DNA of 64,000 nucleotides, from positions 18,935-82,934 of the forward strand of contig QYAI01000126.1 in NCBI GenBank assembly GCA_003988855.1, read 5' to 3'. The notes below the pieces were generated by a model, which had not been told where the DNA came from, searched no databases, and saw only the letters and a program-made list of their open reading frames with translations. The DNA comes from Arachnopeziza araneosa (lineage: Eukaryota; Ascomycota; Leotiomycetes; Helotiales; Arachnopezizaceae). Below are positions 1 to 11,527 of the stretch, piece by piece. The first letter of the stretch is position 1, and each line of letters starts with the position of its first letter. Position numbers and translations under genes: made by a program.

Positions 1-695
1 GTTGATGAGGATGCCGACTTGGAAATGCTAGCGCCTCTAGGGTGTGGGTTCATGACTGGCGCTGGGGCTATGTTGAACGTGGTACGACCAAGACCAGGTT
101 CTATTGTCTGTGTGATTGGTATTGGGGCTGTTGGGAGTGCAGCATTGATGGCATTGAATCTACTCGACGAAAGACCTGCAAAAGTCATCGCAGTGGACAT
201 TGTCTCGGACCGTTTACAGTTGGCGAAAAGGCTTGGGGCAACAGATGTGATTAACTCGAGGGATGTGGACGATTTAAGAGCCAAGTTGCTCGAAGTTTCT
301 AAAGGTGGAATTCACGGATCCATCGACGCCACCGGACGTCCAGATGTCATCAATCACTTAATCAAAGCTACAGCAAAGAAGGGCATCGTTGTACAGGTCG
401 GTGTGGGATCTGTAGGTTCAAACCACGAAATTTACTAGACAACTAATAATGTTGACAGCTTCAAGCAGAGACCTCGATCAACATTTTTGAAAGTGTCAAT
501 TCTGGTAGAGTATATACCGGATGTGCAATGGGAAATTGCTATCCACAAGAATTCATCCCGATGTTGATTGAAGCTTCGAAGAATGGTAGATTTCCATTTC
601 AAGACTTGATTAAGAAATACCCGGCTGCCGAGATGGAGAGGGCTGCAAAGGAGACATTGGATGGTAAAGTTGTAAAGGCTGTTCTGACGTGGTAG
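1..695 (+). CDS. Zinc-type alcohol dehydrogenase (MDR superfamily), 5'-truncated by the window edge
   Basis: This is the C-terminal part of a medium-chain, zinc-type alcohol dehydrogenase of the aryl-alcohol/benzyl-alcohol type, which oxidises alcohols with NAD(P)+. Frame 1 is open from the first base. The Rossmann nucleotide-binding loop reads GIGAVG, followed by an acidic residue in the VIAVDI strand. Exons are 1-411 and 459-695. The 47 bp intron 412-458 (gtaggt..cag, branch ctaat) is phase 0. After splicing, the protein ends with a typical MDR tail (GNCYPQEFIPML..) and a TAG stop at 693-695. The N-terminal zinc-ligand domain lies outside the window. The gene converges with the Ser-rich gene at 930-2850. 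The substrate cannot be told from this part. Confidence 0.85.
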
Positions 696-929
696 ATGTG
701 GATGAAGTCCTATTTAGACAAAGCAATTATCTATCATCACAACAAAAGTGCTACCCCACCAATCACACTACGCTTTCAAGCTGCAATTATTGACATAACC
801 GGGAATCGAGATCGGCATCTCACACCATACTTGCTTACCATGGGACCATTAGGATTAAATCATCAATCGTCACTCATTCTCCATTATCGAAGCATATCTC
901 TTTCCAATCATATCATCCGGACTCGATCA

Positions 930-2850
930 TTAATAGCCTCCGCCTCCACCGCCACCGCCACCTCCACCACCATCAGCTGGAGGAGCTGGTGGAGGGGCTG
1001 GGGGGCCTGCAGGCCCACAGGTCGGCCCAGCTGGACACACGCACTGATATGCTAGCAGACCACACACCGTGCATGAACCTAAGTAGTGTAAGTAAGTTTG
1101 GTCAACTGATTAGAATACAATGGCGCTTACATTGACGACGTAATCTATACCATAGACCCAAAGTCCCAAGGAACAACATCAAAAATATGATGAAGAGAAC
1201 CAGGAAGATAATGAATAGAATAAACCATCTGTGGCTATGTTGGTGATGTGGCGTTATACAGATGGTACTATTGCTCGCTGGTTGTACATTGAAAATTGTG
1301 GAAGGAGTCGAAGTCACTGTACTGATATTATATACAGTGGACGAGAAAATGGTCGTTGCGGGGAAAGAAGAACAGGATGTTGCGCACGATGTTGGACAGG
1401 TGCTTCCTGAGGACAAAGTAACTGTTGATGGAGGTAGGCAGCTTGTGGGATATGAGATGGAAGTTGAGACACATGAAGAGGCCGTTCCTGAAGAAATGGT
1501 CACTGTTGAAAGCGGCTGACAGCTACTTGGATATGATGTTGAAGTTGAAGTGATTGGTGGAAGTGTCGAGCATATCGGACATGTTGTGGGATAGGTCGTC
1601 GAAACCGCCGAACACGAAGTAGAGGTGCAGCTTGATACATAAGAGACTGATGTGGTAATAACGGTGGTGGGTGGAAAAATAATTGGGGGCAAAATCGACG
1701 TTATCGTGACATCAGAGCAGCTGGAAGATGATGCTGATGTATAAGAAATGGAGGTGGACACCGAGGTCGAAGTGATAGTCGTTGGTGGAAAACAAAGCGA
1801 GGAGCCGCATGTTGATGGGAAAGAAGTTGAAACCGAAGTGGTTGTAAGAGTTGTCTGTGAAGCAGGACAGAAACTTGGACAAAAGTATGATTTAGAAGTA
1901 CTCTCAGAGCTAGAGCATTCAATGGTTTCGGTAAAGTTTCCTATAGTATAATATAAGTGAGAGCAAGGTGAAGAGTTAATGGCTCGCTTACCAATATTAT
2001 AATTTGTGACATAGGTAGTGCCGGCTGCGCAAACAAAAGAGGGTGGTAAAGTTGTTGTGCTCAAAAAAGTGGTTGTAGTTGTGCTCAGAAGGGTACTAGT
2101 CGCGGTCCTGGTTGTTGTCGTGGTTGTGGATAGAGTTTCTACTCTGTCCAAGCCGGGCAATGTGGTAGTGCTGAAGATGGTATCGTAGACGGTATCATAG
2201 ACAGTGTCATAGATGGTGTCATAGATAGTGTCGTAGATGGTGATCTCGGAGCCATGTTCATTGATCGTACTCGTGACGATAGAAGGGGTCGTTTTATAAA
2301 CGGTTTCAAAGCTGACCACTTCAGTCGTGATATATGTCGTCTTCCAAACTGTCACAGAAATAGGTGTGCATGTCCCCGGTGGAGGACTAGTGCTGATCGA
2401 GGATGATGAAGACTCGGGATATGGGGTCGTTTCTATTGTGCTAATCGTAGAAGTCGAGGTATGAGGTGGATATGTCACGTGTGATGTGGGAGAGGTTAAC
2501 GTTGTAGGAGGCTTCGTCAAAGAGCTTGTCGAAGAGCTTGTCGAAGAGCTTGTCGAAGAGTGAATAGATGATGATGATGAGATGATACTTTTGTAGCTAC
2601 TGCTAGAACTCGAAGAGTGGCTCGAGTACAAGGAGGATGAAGAACTTGATGTATCTGAATGGGATGAACTCAATGATTTGCTGGTTGATGAGCTGAGAAT
2701 AGATTCTGGAGAGGTCGAGGTTTCACAGGGTGTTGTGATTGTCGTCAGGATGGTCGACGTCAAAGTCTGCGGTGGAGTCGAATGATCGCCCCATCCTGAT
2801 GACAGCTGGAAGAAAATAGCAAATAGGATTGCAAGTAGCTTCAACAACAT
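930..2850 (-). CDS. Ser/Thr-rich secreted or cell-wall membrane protein with C-terminal transmembrane segment and Gly-rich tail
   Basis: I do not recognise the family. The ATG at 2850 opens a signal peptide (MLLKLLAILFAIFFQLSSG). About 500 residues very rich in Ser and Thr follow, including runs of Ser, repeated YDTIYDT units and Cys-containing blocks, so heavy O-mannosylation is likely. A strongly hydrophobic helix near residues 540-570 is followed by basic residues (RLRRQ). A simple reading would stop at 1102. Instead, an intron at 1079-1130 (GTAAGC..TTAG, branch CTAAT) joins in frame to a last exon, 1078-930, that encodes a short Cys-rich piece, a Pro-rich piece and a poly-Gly end. A second likely intron, 1941-1991 (51 bp), has no stop and is a multiple of three, so both forms can be translated: 622 aa with it retained, 605 aa with it removed. 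A wall sensor or adhesin-like role is inference. Confidence 0.7.
1941..1991 (-). other. Likely in-frame, stop-free 51 bp intron within the Ser-rich gene
   Basis: On the minus strand this segment starts GTAAGC and ends CTATAG, with a TTAAC-like branch site. It is 51 nt (17 codons) without a stop, so retention would only add a 17-residue insert. The encoded insert is not Ser/Thr-rich like its surroundings, which argues that it is an intron. Confidence 0.55.
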
Positions 2851-4036
2851 CTTGTTCCCCTTTCACTTAAATATCAAAGTCTTCCACTGCTTTAACCACA
2901 GCTTTGCGGGGCAGGTTTCGGAAGCAGGTGGGGAGGGGCAGCTTTGAATACATTGGACATGTAGATTTGCGGTTCATGAACACCGCTCCTGCAAGTAGGT
3001 CCAGCCAGCCATGGTGTCTCTTTGGTCAAGCCTCGCAGGTCATAGCTTGTGAATGGCATCGTTGGCGATGCTCTCAGAAGGTTCAGCTCAACGCCACATA
3101 TGCAAGCCGTCGGTATGTCACAACCCAAAGTAGTGAGGCTTATGCTCTCGGCCAAAGAAAAGCGTCTCTCATATGCACAAAGTTTAGAGTAGCATTGGAC
3201 TTGTGAACGTGGCTGGCTCACCGACTGCGGTGAGGAAGAACTGAATGCGAGATAACACGACGCTAAGCGGCGATTGAAAGATATCGCATGCTAATACGAA
3301 TCGAACCGGCCGATAAGAGAGGAAATACTGAGATAGGCTAGAAGAGGTTGGGGACCTCCGTCTGCGAGCGATTATCTTTCGGCTTGACTCATGCGGAGAA
3401 ACTTCCGTCAAGAGTCCTAAGAAAGGTACCGTATGCAGGAGAACTACCTCGGTTATGATTTGCACGCAGGTTGCTGACTGGTGTCTGAGCGCGTGGAGAT
3501 GGTCTGTGGATTGATGTTCGTTCCTGTGTTGTCACTGTCAGAAATGGCGTCCTGCTGCGTTGGCACTCAGGTGGCTGGGAGAAGTTTTCGGCACGTGGCA
3601 TAAGCAGATCACAGGATCAATCCGAATTTTCTCCTTGTTGTAAATCGAAGACCTTGCTCTCCCTTTAATTTTCTTACACAGGATTTGGTTAGGGAACTTC
3701 TAAGCAAATGCTCATATACTCTTCTCTGTCACGTGATGTCAAAATCCAAGTTGAATGTACCGTGGGCCTGAGGCGTCAGCACAACCTATTTGCCACCTTG
3801 GAAGAGCAGACAAAAGACATTTAGAAACAAGTTCAATTTCAATCAAAACCTGATCGTTTCGTGAATACTTGTCTTGACGCAGTTGTAGTTCTATCATATT
3901 TGTGTAACAACAGCTGCTTCAAACTCACCCTGAGTCAGATGTAAGCAGCACTGACCCGAGTTTCCCAGCCTCGCCTCTCCTCCTTAACAAACAATTCTTC
4001 GCAGCCTAACATAATCTCTCCAACCAATCTTCAATC
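2851..4036. other. Intergenic region between divergent genes
   Basis: This 1.2 kb lies between the start of the Ser-rich gene (-) and the NmrA-like gene (+) and presumably holds both promoters. Several ORFs of 70-109 codons overlap on both strands, but none has a recognisable motif or good splice structure. I see no coding gene here. Confidence 0.5.
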
Positions 4037-5298
4037 ATGGCTCGAAAGATCCTCGTCTGCGGTGCCACAGGCAAACAAGGTAGTGCTCTAGTACGAGCTT
4101 TGCTTGAGCATCCTGAAAACGAATTTGAGATTTTAGCCTTGACGCGTAACGGGTCCTCTCCCGCGGCTCAAAAATTGGCCTCGATGAAACAAGTTGAAGT
4201 CATTCAGGTAAACCTTGATGATGAAAAATCCGTCACCAAAATTTTCGAAGACGCGCGAGAAAGAGGAAGTGACATTTGGGGAGTGTTCTGTGTCTTAGCA
4301 TTTCCTGGTCTGGGAGCTTCAGGGGATGGTGAAGAGCGACAAGGAAAAGTAAAATGTCTTCAAGATACGATTAAGATAAACGCTAAATGTGCCAGCTGCT
4401 CGCAAAATTGGCCCTGGAATATGGTGTCGAGGTATTCATATACTCTAGTTCGATGCGTGCTGGGCCGAAATACGACAAAGATATGAAGCTTTCCTCTAAA
4501 GCCAAGGTAAATATTGAGACTCATTGTATGGATTTAGGCCAAAAGGGATTAAAGTGGATGTGAGTCTCACCGAGATCTTCCTTTATGGGACGACTCACAA
4601 GCTTTACAGTATTCTACAACCAGGTTTCTTCCTCGAGAATTTTGATGACATGATTGGGAGCTTCGCTGTTGGCATACTAAAGCAAGGTTTGAAAAATGAA
4701 ACTGACATTGCGTTCATTGTAAGTCTCAATTTTATCCCGCGGAGAACATCTCAGCTAAGTATGCGATAGGGTTCAGAAGATATTGGAGGGGTTGCGGCTG
4801 GAGTTTTCCGAGTACTAGATCCCCTCTAACGCAAGCAATGTCACTCCGTCCTAACGTTGATTAGAATCACGAGCAGTATCTCCACAAAGTACTCAGTGTT
4901 GTCGGTGAATTTGCGACCATCTCACAGCTTGAAGAAGCCCATCAGAAAGCAACTGGAAAGAGTATACCCACGATTCCAGCTGGTTTGGCGTGGGTTTTAA
5001 TCAAACTTAATAAATCCACAAAAGCATTGTAATAAAATCTGATTCTACTCGATGCGATTTACTGATAATCCGTTACAGGATAGAAAATATCGAGCTCAAT
5101 TACCGCGCCCGTACTGAAGGGGATTTCCCCGAATGCGACAACGAAGTTGCACTTGCACGCCGCGCTTTCAACGCGAAGAATTGCTACGAGTGGTTTACTG
5201 CCAAGAGAACCACGGGAGCTAATCGAAAAAATGATACTAGAACTCAAGATCGCTGGAATCAGGTGTCTTTGCAAAAGCTTCACACGGGCAAGTTATGA
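4037..5298 (+). CDS. NmrA-like family NAD(P)-binding protein
   Basis: This is an atypical short-chain dehydrogenase of the NmrA/HSCARG type. Members act as NAD(P)-sensing regulators or reductases, usually in the cytosol. The N-terminus has the Rossmann motif GATGKQG (residues 9-15). The unspliced sequence looks frameshifted, but six exons give a continuous 336-aa protein: 4037-4348, 4396-4559, 4610-4718, 4770-4811, 4865-5028 and 5079-5298. All five introns are 47-53 bp with GT..AG ends. Family landmarks return after splicing: YSSSMRAGPKYD, a PGFFLENF stretch, and VVGEFATISQLEEA in the second half. Exon 4 is only 42 nt. The gene is therefore probably intact, not a pseudogene. The target pathway is unknown. 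Confidence 0.8.
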
Positions 5299-6030
5299 GT
5301 TGAATCAGGTGTACTTTAAGCAAGTCTTCTCATATGTGGTGTATTAGATATGTAGCGTATCAAATCATGTCCCTAATTTTACCTTAGCATATTTCGAACC
5401 TATTTATCTATAATTGACAACGACTTGCCTCATTTGAGAATCGAGATATGCCATTTACCTAAACAGGCCATTCGGAATGCAGTAATATTACCGCCAGTGA
5501 CGTCATATGGCCTTATTGCTTGAGGTGAACTTCAACTCAAACATTTTTCCGGTTTCCCATTGTTGGTAATATTTCCAAACCGAAAGGCTGACTACACGGC
5601 GCATACCGGAGGGAAAATTTCCTATTTCGGAAAATCCCCAGGATACCGGAATATATTCGCCCAACCAGATTCGACTGGAGTGTCCTGTCCAATCTCCTTT
5701 CGCTGATGAATATAAAATACACCGTTGATTAAATAGCAGATTACCAATCGTCTAATGCTTTTTCTGCTCATTTAGGACTGAGGTCTATTTCGTGTAACTG
5801 GTTGCGCATATCTTGCAAATGAGTAATCAAGACGCAGACAAAGATTAAGTACGACAACCCTCAGCAGCCTCGCTATTCACAATATAAATAGAGCATCCGC
5901 AGCTCTCGGGTTTTAAACTGAAAACAAACAAGCAACAATTTTATCTAGTCAATCCCATCTAGACCTCCTGATTGTAACATTTCCCAACTTCCACCATCTT
6001 ACTCGATCAAAGCTCAAAAGACACCTCAAA
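5299..6030. other. Intergenic region and promoter of the glyoxalase-fold gene
   Basis: This 730 bp is AT-rich. It holds a TATA-like box (tataaata) about 145 bp before the next ATG, and I see no coding gene. Confidence 0.5.
5883..5890 (+). promoter_or_regulatory. TATA box of the glyoxalase-fold gene
   Basis: The sequence tataaata lies about 140 bp upstream of the ATG at 6031, a spacing that leaves room for a short 5' UTR. Confidence 0.45.
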
Positions 6031-6480
6031 ATGCTCGGCCACGTTGGAATCCGGGTCACTGACCTCGAGACATCTACAGCGTTCTACTCAGAACTGCTAT
6101 CAGCCATCTCATATAAAACGACGAGCTACCCGGAACTGGTCCTATTCGGTCCTTCAGATGGCTCCACACCAATTCCAAATTTCATGCTACGAAAGTATAC
6201 ACCCAACGATGCCAATGGAAATGCCTCGAAGCCTGCGCCTGTGCATCTCTCGTTCTACGCCAAGACTCGGAAGGAGGTGGATGAATTCTACGCTGCTGGC
6301 ATCAAGGTTGGGGGTAAAGATAATGGCGGGCCCGGTCTAAGAAAGTTTATGGCAAACTACTATGGTATGTATCACATTTCAAGCTCAGGTATGAGACGAT
6401 TCTAACCTGTGACTGTAGCGGCTTTCGTTCTTGATCCCGATGGTAACAATGTTGAAGCTGTATGCTTTGCTGAAGAATGA
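6031..6480 (+). CDS. Glyoxalase/bleomycin-resistance/dioxygenase (VOC) fold protein
   Basis: This is a small protein of 131 aa with a single vicinal-oxygen-chelate domain. The N-terminus (MLGHVGIRVTDLETSTAFY) is the usual first beta-alpha unit, and its His is a likely metal ligand. The C-terminal strand reads FVLDPDGNNVEAV, where the Glu is the usual second metal ligand. Exons are 6031-6364 and 6419-6480, with a 54 bp intron (gtatgt..gtag) in phase 1. Such fungal proteins are often annotated as glyoxalase or dioxygenase family proteins, and the substrate cannot be predicted. It converges with the ABC transporter gene. Confidence 0.85.
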
Positions 6481-6753
6481 GATCTACAAAACAGATCGAT
6501 GAGCAATTGGATAGATCATTACCCAGCGTTAATTTCGAGAAGTGACGACTAGCGTCAAAATTCATTTTAATTGAAAAATGCCGTGCATGTCGAGTCAGTG
6601 ATCTAGTTAGAAATATTTCAATTTTTATATTAAAGGAATGATGAATGCTCAAAACAACGCACGCAAGGCAAATACCAGCCATATTCGTTTCTCGATTCTC
6701 AATTCTCAACTCTCAACTTTCAATTCCTCCCCATTTCCCAGTCGATGTCCGCC

Positions 6754-9700
6754 TCAGCCTCTACTGCCCTGAATAACTTCAATCAATTTCTCCTTCTCGC
6801 CTGATTCCCCAACCATTCCTTTGAAAACTCCATTTTCCATAGCAAACAACTCTTTTGGAGTTCCGAATTCTGCTACTTTCCCATCAGACAATACCAGAAT
6901 CTTGTCAAAGTCTGCAATGGTCGATAATCTGTGAGCGATAACAATGAGCGTTGAGTCGTCGAATTCCTCCCGAATGGAGCGTTGAATAAGAGTATCGGTA
7001 GACATATCTACAGCACTAGTGGCCTCATCCAAAACCATCACTTTTGGTCTACTAACAATCGCGCGAGCGAGACACAATAGTTGGCGCTGCCCTTGAGAGA
7101 GATTGCTACCACCTTCCGTGATTGGGCTAGACAAAGACGTGAAGGGGTTTTTGTTAAGATTCCTGCCATTAACCGGAGTGGTTGTGCCGGTATTAGCTTC
7201 CGAGTTGGCAGTGGAAGAGCTCATAATATCGAATTCGGTTTGAGAGATTAAGTGCACACGAAGCAAAGCATCGTGAAGTTCGCTGTCAGTATGGTCATCG
7301 AAGGCGTCAAGATTGGAGCGAACTGTGCCAGAGAATAGCACTGGATCCTGAGGTATGATGGCAAGACGGGAGCGAAGAGTTTGGAGTGTAATCTTGGAGA
7401 TGTCGAGACCATCAATATAGATTGATCCTTCACGAGCTTCTAGGAAACGGAAGAGAGCCAGAGTGAATGAAGATTTACCAGCGCCGGTACGACCAACGAC
7501 GCCAAGTCTCTCAGTGCGTTGAACAGAGAACGTAAGGCCCTTGAGTACCGGTGGTAAATCAGGGGCGTAACCAACAACCAGATCGCTGACCTCAATTCTT
7601 CCTTCGCTTGGCCAATGCGCAGGAGGGTCTACACCCTCAAGCGATTCTGTCTGAAGGTTGGAGTACTCGATGATTCTCTCAGCCGCATTCATATCAAGTT
7701 CAAGATTTGCGTAATGACGAATCGTCCAAATGACGACTGACCCGTAATCCAAAGCAAAAGCAAGAGCGAATCCGGCCAGAGAAGCATCGATACTCGGGAT
7801 CAGAAGGATTGATATAGCGACGAATGTCGCGAATAGTGAACCGACAAGAGCCATACGCCATCCCATCCAGCGATTAAAAGCCCACAGGTGCCAGAATGAA
7901 GTACTGTGATCATCAAGCTTTGCAAACATACGTGTGATATATGTATCTGTCTTGTCAAAAGCGCGAATAGTTCCCACTCCTGTTAGTGCCGACCCGAATT
8001 GTTCAAAAACAGGCGACTTGGCACTTGCTTCCAAACGCTTGACTTCCCTAGCACCGACGATATACAATCTGGCAATCTGGACGCAGATCACAAGGAGAGC
8101 GGTGGAGAGCAATATGATATATGGAGAAACGAATGTTCCTGCAACCATAATTCCAACCAAGCGGAAGACATTGTTACCACCCCATGCAATGTCGTTAGAC
8201 AGGCGTCCATCAACAACATTAAAGTCTGCAGTGAATCGATTCAGTATGCGACCTAGCGGGACTGTATCCATCCAACGTAAAGGTGTTCGAAGGATAGTGA
8301 AGCACAATTTGTCGAAAAGGCGGCGGGAGGCACGGATAGAGCCAGTAAAGATATAGAAGTATCGCGAGGTTTCCAATATCGCGGAGGCGATAGACATCAT
8401 GATATAGATGAGTAGGTAATATCTGAGGCTGTGAGTGACTTGGCTGGACTGTGCTTCTGATGTGGAATTGCTAATTGGTCCGAGGTTATGTACTTGAAAT
8501 GAATACGTGAATGCATGCATCATGCTCTTGTATTGAGCCTCGTCAGCGGTCCAGAGTCTAATCCACCATGATCGGCCTACAAAATTGTTAGCATATATCT
8601 TTGAGCCCACTGTATATACTGGCCTGTTATTAAAACTTGTATGAAGGCGAAAGCTCCAAAGGCAGCGAGCCAGAATGGCCAGCCACCACTCGACTTCAAA
8701 TAGTCCCTATAGATTTGAGTTTTCACTCTTCCTCTTTCTCGTGCCTCATCTTCAATAAACTTCCTAGGCGCCGCTTTTGAATCAACTTTTTTCAAAGGTT
8801 CGATGGTCTCGCCATCGGAAGAATCTTCAGAGTTTACAGCTGTGAGATCCTCATCAGCCTGGATCTGTTCCTCTCTTTCCTCATGGCTCATGATCTGCTG
8901 CAACGTCCCATCTTCCTCTAACTCTTCTACCAAGCCGTTGTTCTCGATAGTTCCATTGCCTAACTCGACAATGTACTTTGTCTTCGACTTGCAAAGAGCT
9001 ACGTGATGTGTTACAAGAATGCGCGTTCGGCCGATGCCCAATTCACCGCAAAGTGCCTTTTCAAAGAGATATCGACCAACATGTGCATCAACAGCACTAA
9101 ATATATCGTCAAGAACCAGTATCCCGGCTCGAGAATATAAGGCGCGAGCAAAGGTGACACGCCATCTCTGGCCACCGCTTAAATTGATGCCATTTGCCCC
9201 GATTTCAGTAGCTTCACCATCTGTCAACATATCCAAATCCTTCCGCAATGCACAAACGCTGATCACTTTCTCATAGCGCTCTATATCGTAAGGGAGGCCG
9301 AAAAGAATATTGTCCTTGATACTAGCATTCTCGATCCAAGGAATCTGTGCCACGAACGCGACTGATGAAGGAATGATCCAGTTCTGTTTATTCGCCAAAT
9401 TATCATGTCGATTTTTGTTGGTCGGCGGACGAGGGACATTGACTTGACCAGCTAATATATCTACCTCACCAAGTATAGCAGCTAGGAGTAGGCTCTTTCC
9501 AGTCCCAGTTTTCCCACTGATTACGCTAAGTTCTCCTTCAGGGAACGAAAGGTTTATATTTCGTAAAACGTATCGAGAATCATTCTCTTCTAGTTCTTCA
9601 TCAGAAGGCCACGCAACTGAAGCATTTTCAAACGAGATATTGGACGAGTCGTTCGTATTCTTGGTGATCTCGGGTGCATTTAGATATTTCTCAATTCGAT

Positions 9701-11527
9701 TAACCGAGATAAACGCATCAATGAGATCGGTCGTAAGCTCAGGGATGACTCCTAGAACCACCTCAAGACTGCTGAAGACTCCGATGGATGTGAAAGCGAC
9801 CTTAGGGGTGAGTTCCCCATGAATTGTTGCGTAGACCGCAAGAGACGTTGCTGCAAGAGCGATAGGCCCAGTAAACCAGCAGAAGAGAAGGCACGTATCT
9901 GCTTTGAAGACTGCCCATTGTTCTCCGAGTTCTCTCTCTCGCACTTTCCCAATCTTCGCATGCCAATTGTCTTCCAGAGCGGAGAATTTAATTTGGCGAA
10001 ATCCCTGGAGAGCCTCTGTGACTACTCCCATTTTTGCATCACGAACCTTCATCAGCCGGTCTTGTGCTGCTGCGTACCGTTTACTAAAGAAGATATTGAT
10101 GGGAGTTGTACAGCCCATAGCCAGAAACCCAGCAAGTAAAGGCTTCCAACCTAATATTACCAGAAGAAAAAGCAGTGAGATTGTCAGCTTGAAGAAGCTC
10201 CCAGCGAAATAATTGTTGAAAGAGCAAAAATCAGCGACACGCTTTGCATCAACACCAATCAAATTAACGGTAGATTGCTTGCCCTTAGGATCACTATCTT
10301 CTTCTTCTTCGCCGTCTGGCATATTGCTGGGTGTGGGCTCGCCGACATTCGAGATGTCTGGTCCTTCACTGGTCCCTGATTTCGACTTCGTTGCCCCTTT
10401 TACATCCTTTCTTCTCATAGCTTTCCGAAAAATCAGAGCCGCGAGCTGGGACCTCACAGGAATTGCTATTTCGGACCAGGAAATCCAAAATAGCCAAGCC
10501 TCAATACAAGCTGCTGCTGCCGTCACCAGTGAAAGTGCTAAAACCCAAATCCACGCTTCAGGTCCTAGCTTTTGGCCCGGTAAACGAGTTTCAAGGATCC
10601 TTAAGAGATTATAAACCACGAACTGTGGTGCAAAGTTGCCGAATGCTTGAATCAATGTCAGAGCCCATTGGATGACGAAAGCTACTTTGTGTGCGAGAAA
10701 AACATCAATCCATAGCTTGTGTGTACGTGGTTGAGACTCCCAAGACTGACTAAGATCTTTGGAGCGAGTAAGATGGTCCATTCTAGGAAGATCTTCGAGC
10801 TCAAGGCGTTTCTTTGAGCGAGCCAAGGCGAGGATTTTGGACACCCATGAATAGCTATATCTGTCGAAAGCGGACACGGTATACATTCTATCAACAGGTT
10901 TACCCTGGTAAAAGACATCTGGACGACGTGGAATTGAGATACTACTCCAGGTGACGGCGATGGCAAGAGCAAGCTGAGCAGCTCTGAGCGCAATCTGCTC
11001 AGGGGGGGCCGACTGAATGAAAGCCGCATCTTGCGAGAGGAGGCCATCCTGAAAGAGGGAACCGGCAAGGATGAGAATGGCAGAAATCGCTGAACAGAGT
11101 CCTAAGGAATAAGTTTTAAGACTATCCCTACTGAACACGATTCCGATGACTTGAATCTGAACCAGGGACTGAAGGTGTCAGCTTTGCTCGTCAGGGCATC
11201 ACGTGAACTCACCCATTGAGCGACTACTAGCCAATTTTCAATGAACATGCCATCCCATCTATTGAGTGTATTTAGAATGGCTAATGCCACTGACACCAAG
11301 AATCCAAGGAAATTGAAGATGGAAATCAAGATCTTTGGAGTTTTGGATGAGAATTTCGCTGCGGAATCCTTGGTAGCAATTCCATCTTTGTCTTCATAAA
11401 TCGCAACCTTCGCTTTTGGTATTCGTAAGTGGGATTTAATGGCAAGTATCGAAGGCGAAGTCAAGACAGTTACGAGAACGAGTCCTGCGATTGCTGCAGC
11501 CAGAGACCTCAAATCGCTGTGGAACAT
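6754..11527 (-). CDS. ABCC-type multidrug transporter (MRP/YOR1-like full transporter)
   Basis: This is a full-length ABC exporter (about 1560 aa) of subfamily C, expected in the plasma or vacuolar membrane, moving drugs, conjugates or metabolites. Exons are 11527-11213, 11168-8624 and 8576-6754. The order is N-terminal membrane segments, TMD1, NBD1, TMD2, NBD2. NBD1 has Walker A GKTGTGKS (about residue 658), signature LSGGQ (about 767) and a Walker B ending LDD, without the catalytic Glu, as usual in ABCC NBD1. NBD2 has Walker A GRTGAGKS (about 1315), signature LSQGQ and Walker B VLDEATSAVD, which looks complete. The first intron has two in-frame acceptors 12 nt apart (intron 11169-11212 or 11157-11212), giving 1560 or 1556 aa. 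The second intron, 8577-8623, is a GC-AG intron. The ATG at 11527 is the first one available; a GTG precedes it in frame. Confidence 0.9.

Noticed and set aside
696..1055. 119-codon plus-strand ORF after the alcohol dehydrogenase
   Set aside because: It overlaps, on the opposite strand, the last exon of the Ser-rich gene, which has proper splice sites. The plus-strand text is low-complexity.
2892..3601. ORFs of 70-109 codons on both strands
   Set aside because: No start context, motif or splice structure, and overlapping frames on both strands.
4037..5298. NmrA-like gene as a frameshifted pseudogene
   Set aside because: Five short introns with proper ends give a continuous frame with conserved motifs to the end.
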